A stretch of DNA of 64,000 nucleotides from Eopsaltria australis (Eukaryota; Chordata; Aves; Passeriformes; Petroicidae). Shown piece by piece: positions 62,024 to 64,000 of the stretch. Each line of letters begins with the position of its first letter. Positions within the stretch are counted from its first letter, which is position 1. Where the stretch lies: the NCBI GenBank assembly GCA_034509425.1, contig JAVTVJ010001724.1, forward strand, positions 62,001 to 126,000. The letters are read 5' to 3'. The notes beneath the pieces were generated by a model that saw only the letters and a list, made by a program, of their open reading frames with translations, did not search any database and was not told where the DNA came from. The position numbers and the translations under genes were made by a program.

Positions 62024-64000
62024 ATTCTTGGCTCTGCTCCTGAAAAGCACTCAACTCAAGAAGGAAGCAGTTTAAGATAGGATTCTCAGTAATTGTTGTT
62101 AAAATGATACCTTTCATGTCTGTACTAAGAAGAAAGATCAAGAAATATGCAGGTAGGAGATGTTTTTCTTCATTCTAAGCCCTGCATAAACAAAATCACT
62201 CATCTCCTGGTTCACTGGCTCCTGTGGGGCTACTCATTTGATTTAGGAAAGTAGAGTTTTGCCCATTTGGAATTTGAGTCTTAGGAGTGATCTCCTTGTG
62301 ATTTAAAATTATTACAGTCCATCTGAGTGTATTTACAGTTCCAACTAATTCTCTGCAGGTTCTTTAAACTGTATTATGTAATGTGTGTTTTTACTTTTAT
62401 TGCTCTTCCTGAAACTCTAATGTTCTTGTTATTGCTGTACTGAAAATAAAACATCCATGTAACAAGACTATCATATTTTACATTTTTTTGGGACAGCCTC
62501 AAATTTAAAAAGCCTGTCAAGGTGAACTGCATAATACAATGTGGAATGCAGACCTTCCTCATCGTCCTCATGGGAAGAAAATAATCATGATGCCTAACCT
62601 GAAGCCAACTGAAGTGATCTTGGAAAGGGAAGGGGAAAGCTTTCTACTGGCTCCAGATCTACTGTGTTCTAAATCTGAACAATTTGAAAGCTGATTGCTT
62701 TTATCAGCATCATTTCAAATTGTTTATTGAAATCTCAGGTCACATGTGGGAATGTAAAGTTTCTTATAGTATATCACTAAAGTAATTTCTGAGAAAACAC
62801 ATTTGGATTTTGGAGCAGTGTGTCCTGGAAAAAGAAGAACTTGTATCCTTGAAGTTGCTTAGGGAGTTGATTGAGTGAATTTAAGTTAGTACCCCAGGGA
62901 CTGCATCAATAATGGCACAGAGTCAAAGTCCAGGAACCAAGTGAACTTTACATAAATTAGTTGTGAATTGCCAAAATTAATCACTGCAATGGTCATTCAG
63001 TCTTCTATATTTACCATTTTTATTGGCTTTTTTATGGAAAAGAAAAAGAAATTGGGCTTTTGTCCTGGTTTTTAGGGGTCAGTGATGAAGCTACTACAGA
63101 AAAAGAAAATGAAAAAGAAGAGAATAAGCCAACACAGATTGCAGGCATACACACAAGATTCCTCCATGGTCAGGAGGACTTACAATTTCCTTTTATGATT
63201 TCTTGGCCAGTGCCAGAAGACAGAACATGTTTTCATATTTGAAGAAGTGGACGAATTCTATTAAAACTATTGCAATAGTCAGAGAACAAAAGATGGCTGT
63301 CATTCATTGACAAAATGATCATCAGACTGTACTATAGATTTTTTAAAATTTTCTGTTGTTAATGATAAATCTGTCCAAATTAAGAGTTACTTCAACACAA
63401 ACTTTATTGAAATGCTCATACTGAGTATTTTGTGTAGGTTTGTCCCTCTGTTTATCTACAAGGTGAGTGTTACAGTTCCTGATCACAAAACTGGGGCTCT
63501 CTACATCCAGTTGCCACAATCTGATGTTTGAGATTTCAAGGTCATCTCTTTGAGTGTTTTTTTTTTTTTTTTTTTGTTGTTGGTTTTTCTTTCTTCTTTT
63601 AAAGTAGAGGCTATAGCTGAACATAATAGAGATTATTAAATACTCAGTCTTAATCATGTGTTATCTGTTGTCAAAATGTGGCTTCTCAGGCTTCACTCAG
63701 TGGCTTCTTACAGCATCAATAATTTCCAAAGTGCTCTGTGATCATTATACAGTGCCACTGAAGTCAGACTACAAAAATCTTCTGTCTCTGTCTTTTCAAA
63801 GTCCTCTTCCACCACTTTCTCTACCACCTACCATTTTGGAGTGATAGGCCCAAAGAAATATCCATAGGAATCTAGAGCCTAAGAATTAAATTTAAGATCT
63901 AATTGAATTCTATCTTACTTCCAGGCCCACCAGGAAAACTAATAATGCTATTTTTTCCAATATCTGTTTTTAAAAATCCATCTTATGGTTAATCCTTTCT
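62024..64000. other. Intergenic stretch without a recognised gene
   Basis: AT-rich DNA with a T19 run at 63557-63575. No supported ORF, RNA gene or mobile element. Confidence 0.5.
63557..63575 (+). repeat. T19 homopolymer
   Basis: A T-run followed by GTTGTTGG and pyrimidine-rich sequence. No retroelement body was found beside it. Confidence 0.9.

Noticed and set aside
1..64000. CRISPR array, bacterial operon, integrated virus or complete LTR retrovirus
   Set aside because: No regularly spaced repeats with unique spacers, no prokaryotic gene layout, and no gag/pol/env-like frames or paired LTRs were seen.

Overview
This window is vertebrate nuclear DNA, almost certainly from a bird. It has long AT-rich non-coding stretches, one GC-rich island carrying a single protein-coding exon, and at least seven pieces of CR1 LINE, the main retrotransposon family of bird genomes. 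Two tRNA-Ile-headed SINEs with a CR1-like tail resemble the TguSINE1 family known from zebra finch, so a passerine is the most likely host. That narrower call is inference.

The only gene I can support is FGF10 (fibroblast growth factor 10), on the minus strand. Its first coding exon (19217 down to 18881) encodes the start codon, signal peptide, a serine-rich linker and the start of the beta-trefoil FGF core, and it ends at a clean GTAAGT donor. Everything below 18881 is therefore intron 1, at least 18.9 kb long. The remaining FGF10 exons were not found and should lie beyond base 1. The 5' UTR and promoter lie above 19217, with a CpG-rich region and TATA-like motifs near 20610-20650. From about 20.8 kb to 64 kb is the upstream intergenic flank, with no recognisable gene.

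Region by region: 1-18 kb is intron 1, with a decayed SINE (2141-2270), a CR1 3' end (2486-2745), a 57-base poly-A (5953), a CR1 3' stub (10365) and an A/C-rich tract (14131). From 18.2 to 20.7 kb is the FGF10 promoter, exon and CpG-island complex. From 20.8 to 64 kb is upstream flank, with CR1 copies at 23.8, 29.6, 36.6, 39.3-41.2 and 42.9 kb, a 6-bp satellite-like array at 33.25 kb, a second SINE at 58.0 kb and a 37-bp tandem duplication at 61.95 kb. Several AT-rich, homeodomain-motif-rich blocks look like possible conserved enhancers, but I cannot test conservation from one sequence.

I see no CRISPR array, operon, viral or other undescribed system. The points most worth a second look are the shortened CR1 that still shows ORF1, endonuclease and reverse-transcriptase remnants, the tRNA-Ile SINEs, the structure of the FGF10 5' region, and candidate regulatory DNA around this limb- and lung-patterning gene.
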